Below are positions 8,836 to 17,481 of a stretch of DNA of 64,000 nucleotides, in pieces. The stretch spans positions 243,028-307,027 of the forward strand of contig NZ_JADR01000006.1 of the NCBI RefSeq assembly GCF_000518485.1, written 5' to 3'. The DNA comes from Olleya marilimosa CAM030. Lineage in GTDB: Bacteria > Bacteroidota > Bacteroidia > Flavobacteriales > Flavobacteriaceae. A program made the position numbers and the translations under genes. The stretch's first letter is position 1. The number at the start of each line of letters is the position of its first letter. Under the pieces are notes generated by a model. That model did no database searches, was not told the DNA's origin, and saw only the letters and a program-made list of their open reading frames with translations.

Positions 8836-9788
8836 ATAAATGGTGGTGTTAAGGTTCTTGTAGTTGATAAAGAAGCGTCCTCTAAAGTTCCAAAAACAGT
8901 TTCTTCATATAATATTGTAGGAAACTCAACACCTTCTAAAATTAAAGTTACAGTAAACGTTTGTGTTATTGTATGACTTCTAAATGCAGTCGGTGGATTG
9001 TTGTTAGTGTAATCAGGATTTAAATAATCTGCAACTGTGCTACTACCTGAGACATCATTAGTTGGATTATTATCAAAAGAATTAATTTCTTCGTTTCTAG
9101 TTGGTACACCATCACCATCATCATCGTTATCTAAATAGTTAGGGATATTATCTCCATTAGGTAAATCTAAATCCGTATTGGTTGCGTTTAAATTTAGTTC
9201 GGCTAACGTCATACCTTCAACATAATTAACCCCTTCGCTAATTGTTAGGACGTTGTCACCATCATCATCTGCATCTAAAAAGTTAGGTAAACCATCACCA
9301 TCTGTATCATCATCATAAAGGTTTCCGTTTCCATTTAAATCTTCTAATGCTGCAGGAATACCATCATTATCATCCTCTAATAACTCCATTGTAAAATAAG
9401 CACTACCACTACTAGCTGTAAACTCTTCAGTTATTTGTATCCCGCTTGGTGGTACATCATTGCAAAAAAAGTTAGAAGGATTACTGGTGTAACTTCTAAA
9501 TTTAAACAAATTAGCGATGCTAAAATCAGTAGTTTGTTCAGCTACTAAATTAAGTAACAAAGCATTGTCTGGATCGGCTTCGGTTTCAATTAAATCTGCA
9601 ATTGTAAAACCTGGTTCTGTAAGTTGTATGGATAAGGTTTCGTTAGGATCCGTTTTTACTTTGTAAAGTACCAAATCACCACACGTTTGAAAGGTGTCTC
9701 CAAATTCTAACTCAGTAGTTATGATATCTCCATCATCACAAGATAAAAAGCTTAAAAACAAGGTAAATAAAACAGAAATTTTACGCAT
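8832..9788 (-). CDS. lipoprotein with acidic Ca-binding (thrombospondin type 3-like) repeats
   Basis: This 318-residue protein has a lipobox ending at Cys17 (SFLSC). The N-terminal half (to about residue 140) is a beta-rich domain with two Cys. The middle carries DxDxDG-type repeats (DDDTDGDGLPNFLDADDDGD, NYLDNDDDGDGVPTRNEE) that typically bind calcium and act as rigid linkers. The C-terminal part is beta-rich and Thr-rich. A minus-strand TATTTTTG (9809-9816) can serve as its -7 element. It is probably exposed on the outer membrane; its ligand is unknown. Confidence 0.75.
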   Translation of the reverse strand: MRKISVLFTLFLSFLSCDDGDIITTELEFGDTFQTCGDLVLYKVKTDPNETLSIQLTEPGFTIADLIETEADPDNALLLNLVAEQTTDFSIANLFKFRSYTSNPSNFFCNDVPPSGIQITEEFTASSGSAYFTMELLEDDNDGIPAALEDLNGNGNLYDDDTDGDGLPNFLDADDDGDNVLTISEGVNYVEGMTLAELNLNATNTDLDLPNGDNIPNYLDNDDDGDGVPTRNEEINSFDNNPTNDVSGSSTVADYLNPDYTNNNPPTAFRSHTITQTFTVTLILEGVEFPTILYEETVFGTLEDASLSTTRTLTPPFI

Positions 9789-9868
9789 TATAATTTAATT
9801 TTAAAAGACAAAAATAATAGAATTGTCAAACTTATAACGCTGCTTAAGGCAATTAATTTTATTTAAAC

Positions 9869-9876
9869 TATTTTTG
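9869..9876 (+). promoter_or_regulatory. -7 element (TATTTTTG) of the cysteine desulfurase gene
   Basis: TATTTTTG matches TAnnTTTG and lies 24 bases before the ATG at 9901. It overlaps an upstream in-frame start (9874), which could then not be on the transcript. This supports the later start. Confidence 0.5.
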
Positions 9877-9900
9877 TGCCCATTAATAGCAAAATTCTCA

Positions 9901-11040
9901 ATGAAACCAGTATATTTTGATAGTGCTGCCACAACGCAGTTAAGACCAGAAATAATAGAAAAAATGACGCAAGTCATGCAACAATGTTATGGTAATGCTT
10001 CCTCGACACATAGTTTTGGACGTTCTGCTAAAGCAATGATTGAGCAAGCTAGAAAGACGGTTGCAAAATATTTAAATGTGTCTGCATCAGAGATTGTCTT
10101 TACATCTGGAGGTACAGAAGCAGATAATCTAGCCTTATTAAGTGCTGTTAGAGATTTAGGTGTTAAAAAAATTATTACTTCAAGGATTGAACATCACGCA
10201 GTGTTGTACACAGTACAACAATTGGAAAAAGAATATGGGATTAGTGTTGATTATGTAGATTTAGATAACGCTGGTCATGTGGATTATAACCATTTAGAAA
10301 CTTTATTACAATCTTCTCAAAAGACATTAGTTAGTCTTATGCACGTTAATAACGAGGTTGGTAATATACTAGATATTGCCAAAGTTAGTAAATTATGTAA
10401 AGCTAATAATGCCATGTTCCATAGTGACACTGTACAATCTGTGGGTCATTACAAGTTAGATTTGCAAGAGTTAGCAATAGATTTTATGGCTGTTAGTGGA
10501 CATAAGTTTCATGGACCTAAAGGTGTTGGTTTTGCATTTATTAGAAAAAACTCTGGATTAAAACCTTTAATTTTTGGAGGAGAGCAGGAACGTGGATATC
10601 GTGCAGGTACAGAAGCAGTACACAATATTGTTGGTTTAGAAGAAGCTTTAAAATTGTCTTATGAGAATTTAGAAGAAGAAAGAGCCTACATTACTGACCT
10701 TAAAAAATACTTTATTGAAAAATTAGTTTTAAACTTTTCTGGAGTATCATTTAACGGAAGCTGTGCAGATTTTGATAAAAGTACCTACACAGTCTTAAAC
10801 GTATGTTTGCCAATAGCGCCAGAAAAAGGACCAATATTATTGTTTCAACTAGATTTAAAAGGTATTGCTTGTTCTAAAGGTAGTGCTTGTCAAAGTGGAA
10901 GTGCACAAGGTAGTCATGTGTTATCACAAATTTTAAGTGATGAAGATATGCAAAAACCTTCAATAAGATTCTCGTTTAGTAAATACAATACAAAGGAAGA
11001 AATAGATTATGTTATTGAGGTGTTAAAAGAATTTATTTAA
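9901..11040 (+). CDS. cysteine desulfurase (NifS/IscS family)
   Basis: This 379-residue PLP enzyme takes sulfur from L-cysteine for Fe-S clusters or thiolated RNA. Visible signatures are the N-terminal YFDSAATTQLRPEI, the FTSGGTEADNLAL motif, the HHAVLYTVQQLE region, the Schiff-base Lys202 in SGHKFHGPKGVGF and the persulfide-forming Cys330 in GSACQSGSAQGSH. I start it at 9901 because the family begins near this Met and because a -7 promoter box covers the upstream alternative. No scaffold (IscU/SufU) gene is adjacent, so its partner pathway is not shown here. Confidence 0.9.
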   Translation: MKPVYFDSAATTQLRPEIIEKMTQVMQQCYGNASSTHSFGRSAKAMIEQARKTVAKYLNVSASEIVFTSGGTEADNLALLSAVRDLGVKKIITSRIEHHAVLYTVQQLEKEYGISVDYVDLDNAGHVDYNHLETLLQSSQKTLVSLMHVNNEVGNILDIAKVSKLCKANNAMFHSDTVQSVGHYKLDLQELAIDFMAVSGHKFHGPKGVGFAFIRKNSGLKPLIFGGEQERGYRAGTEAVHNIVGLEEALKLSYENLEEERAYITDLKKYFIEKLVLNFSGVSFNGSCADFDKSTYTVLNVCLPIAPEKGPILLFQLDLKGIACSKGSACQSGSAQGSHVLSQILSDEDMQKPSIRFSFSKYNTKEEIDYVIEVLKEFI

Positions 11041-11078
11041 GAATTTTTATATTGTACTTTTACAATTCAAAAAAATAA

Positions 11079-11870
11079 TTGCTAAACTACTCAACATATT
11101 TACATTCTCATTCTAGTGAATGGGTAACTTTTGTTCATGGAGCAGGAGGAAGCAGCTCTATATGGTATAAGCAAATACGAGATTTTAAAGCCGAATTTAA
11201 CGTGCTTATCCTAGATTTACGAGGTCATGGTAATAGTAAGCCTAAGTTAAAAGATGCATTTAATACTAAATATACTTTTGATTCTATTACTAATGATATT
11301 GTCGAAGTTATAGATTTTTTAAAAATTGAAAGCTCGCATTTTGTTGGTATATCCTTAGGTACTATATTAATTAGGAATATTGCCGAAAAACATCCTGCTA
11401 GAGTTAAAAGTATGATTATGGGAGGTGCCATAATGAAACTTGATTTTAGATCTCAAATACTAATAAAAGTAGGTGTTATCTTTAAAAGTGTAGTGCCATA
11501 TATGTACTTATATAGACTCTTTGCTTTTATTATTATGCCTAGAAAAAATCATAAAAAGTCAAGATTACTTTTTGTTAACGAAGCTAAAAAGCTTTATCAA
11601 AAGGAATTTGTAAGGTGGTTTAAATTAACCTCTGAGTTAAATCCATTATTGCGCTTTTTTAGAGCAAAGGATATTAAAATACCAACGCTTTATGTTATGG
11701 GAGCAGAGGATCATTTGTTTTTACCTTCAATAAAAAATATTGTAAGTCAACATTCGACTTCCATATTATATGTAGTAGAAAAATGTGGTCATGTGGTAAA
11801 TGTCGAGCAACCTTTACTATTTAATAAAACAAGTTTAGATTTTATTAAAAATAGGGTAGAAGCTATTTAG
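11079..11870 (+). CDS. alpha/beta hydrolase
   Basis: This is a roughly 263-residue alpha/beta-hydrolase-fold protein with FVHGAGGSS (oxyanion loop), LRGHGNSKP, and the nucleophile elbow G-I-S-L-G at Ser92. Asp211 (MGAEDHLF) and His238 (CGHVVN) complete the triad. No in-frame ATG lies near the N-terminus. An in-frame TAA immediately precedes the TTG at 11079, so a TTG (or ATT) start is required. It sits 38 bases after the cysteine desulfurase. The substrate is unknown; the family spans esterases, lipases and dehalogenases. Confidence 0.8.
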   Translation: MLNYSTYLHSHSSEWVTFVHGAGGSSSIWYKQIRDFKAEFNVLILDLRGHGNSKPKLKDAFNTKYTFDSITNDIVEVIDFLKIESSHFVGISLGTILIRNIAEKHPARVKSMIMGGAIMKLDFRSQILIKVGVIFKSVVPYMYLYRLFAFIIMPRKNHKKSRLLFVNEAKKLYQKEFVRWFKLTSELNPLLRFFRAKDIKIPTLYVMGAEDHLFLPSIKNIVSQHSTSILYVVEKCGHVVNVEQPLLFNKTSLDFIKNRVEAI

Positions 11871-11921
11871 TTGTTTGTAAGTTTCATTTTTAACAAGTAT
11901 CGTTAATACTTCTGTTTAATT

Positions 11922-12308
11922 TTACCCAAATAATAAGCTATGCATATAGCGACCAGGCATAAACGTAAACGTTCCGGCAATAAGTATTGCACCAATATAC
12001 AAACCTATCATTTTAAATTTATGACGTTTAACCTCTCCTTTTTTAATGGCTATATAGGCTGTTGGTACAGTGTAAATTGTTAAAAAACTAAACAGGTGTA
12101 TCCATCCAAAATGGTTTAAAAATCTTGAACCAACAAAAGCAGGCATAAACAAAGTTATAATAGCTGTAATTAGCATTAGTAGCATGTAGATTCTGCCTAT
12201 TATTTTATGAGTGTTAGTTCCTTTTTTAAAAATAAAACTAACTGTTCCTAAAACAAAAGCAGGAAGTATAGTTGCTAAATGAAGGTACATTAAAGTAGTG
12301 TAAGACAT
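11922..12308 (-). CDS. DUF2306-like small membrane protein
   Basis: This 128-residue protein has four hydrophobic helices (HLATILPAFVLGTVSF, IYMLLMLITAIITLF, WIHLFSFLTIYTVPTAY, MIGLYIGAILIAGTF) and conserved-looking histidines (THKIIGRIYM, WIHLFS, KRHKFKM). These fit DUF2306/YozB-type membrane proteins of unknown role. I use the Met at 12308 because a TACATTTG promoter box (12330-12337, minus strand) lies between it and the longer upstream start at 12344. Confidence 0.72.
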   Translation of the reverse strand: MSYTTLMYLHLATILPAFVLGTVSFIFKKGTNTHKIIGRIYMLLMLITAIITLFMPAFVGSRFLNHFGWIHLFSFLTIYTVPTAYIAIKKGEVKRHKFKMIGLYIGAILIAGTFTFMPGRYMHSLLFG

Positions 12309-12329
12309 GGTTTTTGGTTTTGTATATCT

Positions 12330-12337
12330 CAAATGTA
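12330..12337 (-). promoter_or_regulatory. -7 element (TACATTTG) of the DUF2306-like gene
   Basis: It perfectly matches TAnnTTTG on the minus strand, 21 bases before the chosen ATG. No well-placed -33 TTG was found. Confidence 0.45.
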
Positions 12338-12406
12338 CTACCAATACTATTTGTAGAATAATAGTACTTACTCAATTGTAACTTTTTAAGGCTAGACTGT
12401 AATTTG

Positions 12407-14092
12407 TTATTTAAAACTAATACTATCTAATATTAGCAACGCACTGTTTAGATGTTTTTTAAAGCTTTTATCTAATGCAGAATATTTATATTGATAATAG
12501 TGTCCATTATTTTGAAAATACATAACAATGACTTGATGTGTTTCAGTTTCAAATTCATGGATATATACCGTTCCTAAGTGATTGTTTACTTCTTTTAATG
12601 ACGCATTATAAATTGATACCACATCTTTATATTGTTTAATTTGATTATCAACAAACGTATTAAATGGTAAAGCTTTTGTATTTATGTTATGTTGAAAAAC
12701 AGACACAATGGTTTTAAAATGATTGTCATTTGGTTGTATTGGTGTATAACCAACATAACCATGATGAAACACCTCGAACCAATCATGAGGTTTAGTAATC
12801 GTAAAGTTTTGATTAGCTTTAAACGCTTCAATTTTGGATAGATTAGTAGAGCTTGTTTCGTGATTATTGCTTTGACCAGAAACTTCTTTAGCTACATCAT
12901 AAACCATTTCTGGGTAGTATTCACCATAGTTAACTATATATCTACCGTCAGATTTAATGATGACAAAACTACCAAATGGAATTTGATATTTAAAAAACAG
13001 ATTTTTAAAAACAGAAGCGTCGTCTTTAATCCAATTTATATTTTTTTTATTGCGGTATTTTATGTTTTTATCATCTTTAAAGACCCAAAATTGATTGCAA
13101 TCGATAATTGTATTAAGTTGTTTTTGATAATCAGTTTTGTATATATAAGCTGTGCTTTCGCTACTTAAATCTTTATTTGGAGCATCACCAGAGTTATAAT
13201 TTATAACAATATAATCTTTAAAGGTATTTTGGGTTTTTGAGATTTTGTTAATATAGTTTTTAACTGAGTCTAGTTGGTGTTTTTTAAATATACCATAACG
13301 TCTTGCAGGATGTATCATCTTATAAAAAATACTATCGCTTTCAAAATTTAATTCAAAATTCCTGTTTCCTTTATTTGAATTATATAATAGACTATCAAAT
13401 TTTGATGGTTCTATTTTCTGTTTAAAGTCATAAGTGTAATGTTCTACTTTTTTAATGTCTTTTTTTATTTCTTCAGCGATTTGATAAACCATATCTTTAT
13501 TATGCTCTCCATGTAATGATATAAAAGTTCCATCCGATTTAATAATCACAAAACTTCCGTAGGGAATTTGGTAATAAAAAAACAAGTTTTTAATAACACC
13601 TAAATCATCTTTTATCCAGAGTTTTTTATCTTCATAATATTTAATATCTTTTTTTTCCTTATAAATAGAAAACTGATTACAATTTAAAAGTTTTTTGATT
13701 TTTTTGATATACCCTTTATCTACGACATAACTTTTAGTGTCAGAATTAAACGATTCATAAGGCTCGTTTCCAGAAAAGTAGTTAATAACAATATAATCTT
13801 TAAAGACGTTTTTTTTATTGGTTAGATAGTTTAAATACCCTTTTAAGGAATCTAAAACTATGGGATCTAATACATCAAATTGTTTTCTTGGATGAAACAT
13901 TTTAATAATAGTACTATCATTTTTTCTTATTTCAACAATATTCTGATATGTGTCATATGTAGAATATATATTTTTAAACTCCTCTTTTGTTACTTCCTTT
14001 TTTAAATTAAATGTATAGTAATGTGTGTTTTTATCCTGAGCTAGACTGTAACTAGCGACTAGTAGTGATAAAAATAGTAATATGGTTTTCAT
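12407..14092 (-). CDS. exported protein with an internal tandem duplication, function unknown
   Basis: This 561-residue protein has a signal peptide (LLFLSLLVASYSLAQ). Two copies of a roughly 195-residue unit follow. Each copy contains KDYIVINY (near residues 94 and 290), a C-N-Q-F segment, WIKDD..V.KNLFF (near 157 and 352) and GSFVIIKSDG (near 177 and 372). The IP-GSFVIIKSDG-G-E ending is faintly reminiscent of thioredoxin-fold proteins, but there is no CxxC, so that is speculation. A distinct C-terminal region of about 140 residues (ITKPHDWFEVFHHGYVGYTP onward) is not part of the repeat. It is the last gene of the leftward M23 / TonB-receptor / exported-protein unit. Confidence 0.78.
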   Translation of the reverse strand: MKTILLFLSLLVASYSLAQDKNTHYYTFNLKKEVTKEEFKNIYSTYDTYQNIVEIRKNDSTIIKMFHPRKQFDVLDPIVLDSLKGYLNYLTNKKNVFKDYIVINYFSGNEPYESFNSDTKSYVVDKGYIKKIKKLLNCNQFSIYKEKKDIKYYEDKKLWIKDDLGVIKNLFFYYQIPYGSFVIIKSDGTFISLHGEHNKDMVYQIAEEIKKDIKKVEHYTYDFKQKIEPSKFDSLLYNSNKGNRNFELNFESDSIFYKMIHPARRYGIFKKHQLDSVKNYINKISKTQNTFKDYIVINYNSGDAPNKDLSSESTAYIYKTDYQKQLNTIIDCNQFWVFKDDKNIKYRNKKNINWIKDDASVFKNLFFKYQIPFGSFVIIKSDGRYIVNYGEYYPEMVYDVAKEVSGQSNNHETSSTNLSKIEAFKANQNFTITKPHDWFEVFHHGYVGYTPIQPNDNHFKTIVSVFQHNINTKALPFNTFVDNQIKQYKDVVSIYNASLKEVNNHLGTVYIHEFETETHQVIVMYFQNNGHYYQYKYSALDKSFKKHLNSALLILDSISFK

Positions 14093-14103
14093 GGTATTTA
14101 ATT

Positions 14104-15003
14104 TTAATTACTTTTTAAAACGGTTTCACTCTGTTCTTTTAAAATAAACGTGTCACCATTAAACTTAAATAGGCAATAACATTCTTTTTCTAAGGTACTA
14201 TCATCCTCAAAATTTGCAAGATTTTCATCAGCGTTTTGTTCGCAAAAACATTCAGGACCACTTAAATCATCTGTTTGATAATTTACTGTTATGGTTTGAT
14301 TGTTATTGTCATAATCTAGTATAGTATCGTACGATCTAGAATCTGTTGTGTATTCAAAATCTACTGTAAACACATCGTTTTCATGATGTAAAAGTGTTAT
14401 GTAATTATAAAAACACATGCCACAGGTTTTGACGCTTCCTTGTAACAAATATTTTACCTGAGTGTTAGTGGTTAGTGTTTTAATACTATCATAGCCATCA
14501 GGTTTAAATAGTCCAACATCACCTTCGTCTGTGTAAGTATCGTAAACTTTTTGGTATTCGGTGTTTTGTTTATAATAAATAACAGATATTCTGGATTGAT
14601 AAGAGCCTCCAGATTTGGCATATAACACTAGGTTGTGAAGCTTGTTATCGTCACTTCTTAGGTAACTAATGTTGTTATATAATTTGTCTGTTAAATCAAA
14701 ATCTTCAGTGGATTTCAAAATAAAAATAACATTAATTAAGGTTAAGATTTTATGCTGAATGGTTTCAATAGCAGCATAAGCTTGCAAGGAATCGTTTATA
14801 GCATCATCTGTGTTTTTAAATGACTTAATATCAGTTTTGGATAGTTTTAAATCTTTAAATGAATACAAATCGCCTTGAGGCGAAAGGGTTTCATAAATTT
14901 TTAATTGCTCATTTAATTGGTCAATTGTTTGCTGTGCTAATTTGTTTTGAGACATACAAAATGAGCTACAAAGCCAAATGATTAAAACGAAGCAACCTTT
15001 CAT
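14104..15003 (-). CDS. exported protein of unknown function
   Basis: This 299-residue protein begins with a signal peptide (FVLIIWLCSSFCMSQ). The mature part is mixed alpha (residues 20-110) and beta. It contains Cys-rich spots: TCGMCFYNY near residue 200, PECFCEQN near 255 and KECYCLFKF near 280. Paired cysteines in an exported protein could form disulfides or bind metal; this is inference. One base separates it from the TonB-receptor gene upstream and 11 bases from the duplicated-domain gene downstream, so all are almost certainly co-transcribed. No family was recognised. Confidence 0.75.
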   Translation of the reverse strand: MKGCFVLIIWLCSSFCMSQNKLAQQTIDQLNEQLKIYETLSPQGDLYSFKDLKLSKTDIKSFKNTDDAINDSLQAYAAIETIQHKILTLINVIFILKSTEDFDLTDKLYNNISYLRSDDNKLHNLVLYAKSGGSYQSRISVIYYKQNTEYQKVYDTYTDEGDVGLFKPDGYDSIKTLTTNTQVKYLLQGSVKTCGMCFYNYITLLHHENDVFTVDFEYTTDSRSYDTILDYDNNNQTITVNYQTDDLSGPECFCEQNADENLANFEDDSTLEKECYCLFKFNGDTFILKEQSETVLKSN

Positions 15004-15004
15004 T

Positions 15005-17470
15005 TTAAAAACGCATCGTGGTTCTTACATTAAAAACACGTGGTGTTAAATAGTTTGGTATAGCGTATTGACGTTTGCTATACACATCTCTTACCCAAGT
15101 ATTAGTAATTGAGTTTTGTACATTAAACACATTAAAAATCTCAAATCCAAATGACAAATCTTTAAATGGTTTTTTCCAACCACTATCAAATTGCTTGTCT
15201 TTATCTACTAACACAAACTGAAATCCAATATCTGCACGTTTGTAATCTGGTAGTCTTGTTTGGAATACATAAGGATCTGCATAACTTGGCGATCCACCTG
15301 GTAATCCTGTATTGTACACTAAGTTTAAATACATTTTCATGCTTGGTATGTTTGGTACATAATCCTGAAACAATGCAGCAAATTTAAGACGCTGATCTGT
15401 TGGTCTAGCAATATAGCCTCTGTCGTTAATGTTCTCTTCCGTTTTAAGATATCCAAAGCTAAACCAGCTTTCTGTACCAGGAACAAACTCGCCATTTAGT
15501 CTTAAATCTAAACCATAAGCATAAGCTTGAGCATTATTAGTAGCACGATATCTTATACGTACGTTTTCTAATGTATAAGGGTTAACATCTGTAAGTTTTT
15601 TATAATATGCTTCGCTAGTTAATTTAAATGGTCTGTCCCACATTTTAAAACTATAATCGTTACCTAATACTAAATGTATAGATTTTTGAGCTTTAACGTT
15701 AGGTTGTACCACTCCGTTTTGATCACGTAACTCTCTGTAAAATGGTGGTTGGTAATATAGTCCACCACTTAATCTAAATAGCATGTCTTTATCCCAATTT
15801 GGTTTTATTGCAAATTGCGCACGAGGACTAAAAACAGATTGTGATACGTCTTGATTGGTCCCTTGGTCGTTTACCGTCCAACTATGACTTCTAACACCTG
15901 CATTATACCAAACATCGTGCTCTCCAATGGTAGATCGTTTGCTCCATTGCACATATGCTTGTAATCTACTTATCGTAGTATTGTTTTGCGCTCTAACATT
16001 TTGGTAAGCTTCTAATGGACCTTCATATGGCGTGTAGGGTTGGTCATTAAAAGCGACAGAACTTGGTGGATTTATAGAAAATCCTGCCGAATCGATTACT
16101 TCCCATTCTACTAATCGATCTCTAATATCTTCGTTAGTATATTTAATCGAAAATTTAAATTCGTTTTCATTTTTAGTATAGGTTCCTTTAGCTTCAACAT
16201 TAGTAATTAATGCATCTAAATCGTTACGACCATGATTTAATTGGCTACCTATGCCTTCAGCAAATTCTACTTCACCTAAATTTTCGTCACCAATATTACT
16301 ATTAACTTCTCCTAAAGCATATTGCGCTAAAATGTCAAAATATTCTTCTTCAGTGGTATGATAGGTAGAGGTTACTATGGCTAAAGATAAATCATCATTT
16401 ACATCGTAATTTGCACTTACAGCACCAAAAAGCGTTTGGTATCTGTCTTTTTCTTGTCCTTGATATTGTACAATTAAAGCTTGAGGATTATCTAACGTAC
16501 CAAAATTAGTCTGACGTGTTAATGGTATGTAGTTGTATTTGTTAAGTGATGCATTACCCAAAAAACTAACTTCTAATTTGTCAGTAAATTGATAGGATAA
16601 ATAACTTTGTACATCGGCAAAAGTAGGATTAAAATTGGTTTCGGTTTCTTTAGCATCCACTAATAAGCTGTTGTCTCTGTAGCGTAAACCTACAATGCTG
16701 GTAAATTTTGAATCTTGGCTAACGTTTTCTAAAGCGACACTTGCACCTAATAAACTAGCATCAATAGCTACTGTATTATCTGTTGGTTTACGATAGGTTA
16801 TATCTAATACAGACGATAATTTATCACCATATTTAGCTTGAAAACCTCCAGCTGAAAAATCTACATTTTGTACTAAATCAGAGTTAACAAAACTTAAGCC
16901 TTCTTGTTGTCCAGATCTAATTAAAAAAGGTCTGTACACTTCAATTCCGTTTACATAAATTAAGTTTTCGTCATAATTACCACCTCTAACCGAGTATTGC
17001 GTGCTTAACTCGTTATTGCTACTAACACCAGGTAATGTTTTTAGCAAGTTTTCTATTCCAGCTTGTGCTCCAGGTATTTTTTTTAAGGTTGCAGGATCTA
17101 TATTTACAATACCTTCAACATCTTTTCTTTTTCTACCACTAATAACAACGGTTTCAATTTGCTCAACATTTTCTTTTAAAACAGGATTAAACTCTAATGT
17201 TTCTCCGTTTTTTAAATTAAATGTGGCAATAATGTTTTTGTGTGACACATGAGAAAATATAATTTTCACATTGTTATTTGCAGGAATTTTTATTTCAAAA
17301 AAACCATTGTTGTTGGTTTGTACACCATTGTTATCGCTTTTTATATTAACAGCATCTATAGGCTGATTAAATTCGTTTAAAATAACCCCTTTTATAGTTC
17401 CTGTTTGTGCTAAACATAATATAGGAAATAAAAAAGCGAGTAATCTAATGGTATAGTTAGGTCTGTCCAA
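15005..17470 (-). CDS. TonB-dependent outer-membrane receptor with carboxypeptidase-like regulatory domain
   Basis: This 821-residue protein has a signal peptide and an N-terminal CarboxypepD_reg-like domain (GTIKGVILNEFNQPIDAVN, residues ~24-110). The plug contains GIENLLKTLPGVSSNN and YSVRGGNYDENLIYVNG (residues ~138-175). A 22-strand-type barrel follows and ends in the C-terminal Phe typical for BAM-inserted proteins (VRTTMRF). It would import a bulky ligand using TonB energy. No SusD partner is adjacent, so a polysaccharide-utilisation SusCD role is unlikely. It lies 11 bases after the M23 peptidase gene and just upstream of two exported unknowns. Confidence 0.9.
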   Translation of the reverse strand: MDRPNYTIRLLAFLFPILCLAQTGTIKGVILNEFNQPIDAVNIKSDNNGVQTNNNGFFEIKIPANNNVKIIFSHVSHKNIIATFNLKNGETLEFNPVLKENVEQIETVVISGRKRKDVEGIVNIDPATLKKIPGAQAGIENLLKTLPGVSSNNELSTQYSVRGGNYDENLIYVNGIEVYRPFLIRSGQQEGLSFVNSDLVQNVDFSAGGFQAKYGDKLSSVLDITYRKPTDNTVAIDASLLGASVALENVSQDSKFTSIVGLRYRDNSLLVDAKETETNFNPTFADVQSYLSYQFTDKLEVSFLGNASLNKYNYIPLTRQTNFGTLDNPQALIVQYQGQEKDRYQTLFGAVSANYDVNDDLSLAIVTSTYHTTEEEYFDILAQYALGEVNSNIGDENLGEVEFAEGIGSQLNHGRNDLDALITNVEAKGTYTKNENEFKFSIKYTNEDIRDRLVEWEVIDSAGFSINPPSSVAFNDQPYTPYEGPLEAYQNVRAQNNTTISRLQAYVQWSKRSTIGEHDVWYNAGVRSHSWTVNDQGTNQDVSQSVFSPRAQFAIKPNWDKDMLFRLSGGLYYQPPFYRELRDQNGVVQPNVKAQKSIHLVLGNDYSFKMWDRPFKLTSEAYYKKLTDVNPYTLENVRIRYRATNNAQAYAYGLDLRLNGEFVPGTESWFSFGYLKTEENINDRGYIARPTDQRLKFAALFQDYVPNIPSMKMYLNLVYNTGLPGGSPSYADPYVFQTRLPDYKRADIGFQFVLVDKDKQFDSGWKKPFKDLSFGFEIFNVFNVQNSITNTWVRDVYSKRQYAIPNYLTPRVFNVRTTMRF

Positions 17471-17481
17471 AGGTAGGTGTA

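Noticed and set aside
9874..9900. Longer N-terminus of the cysteine desulfurase
   Set aside because: The extra nine codons overlap the -7 promoter element and do not match the family's N-terminus.
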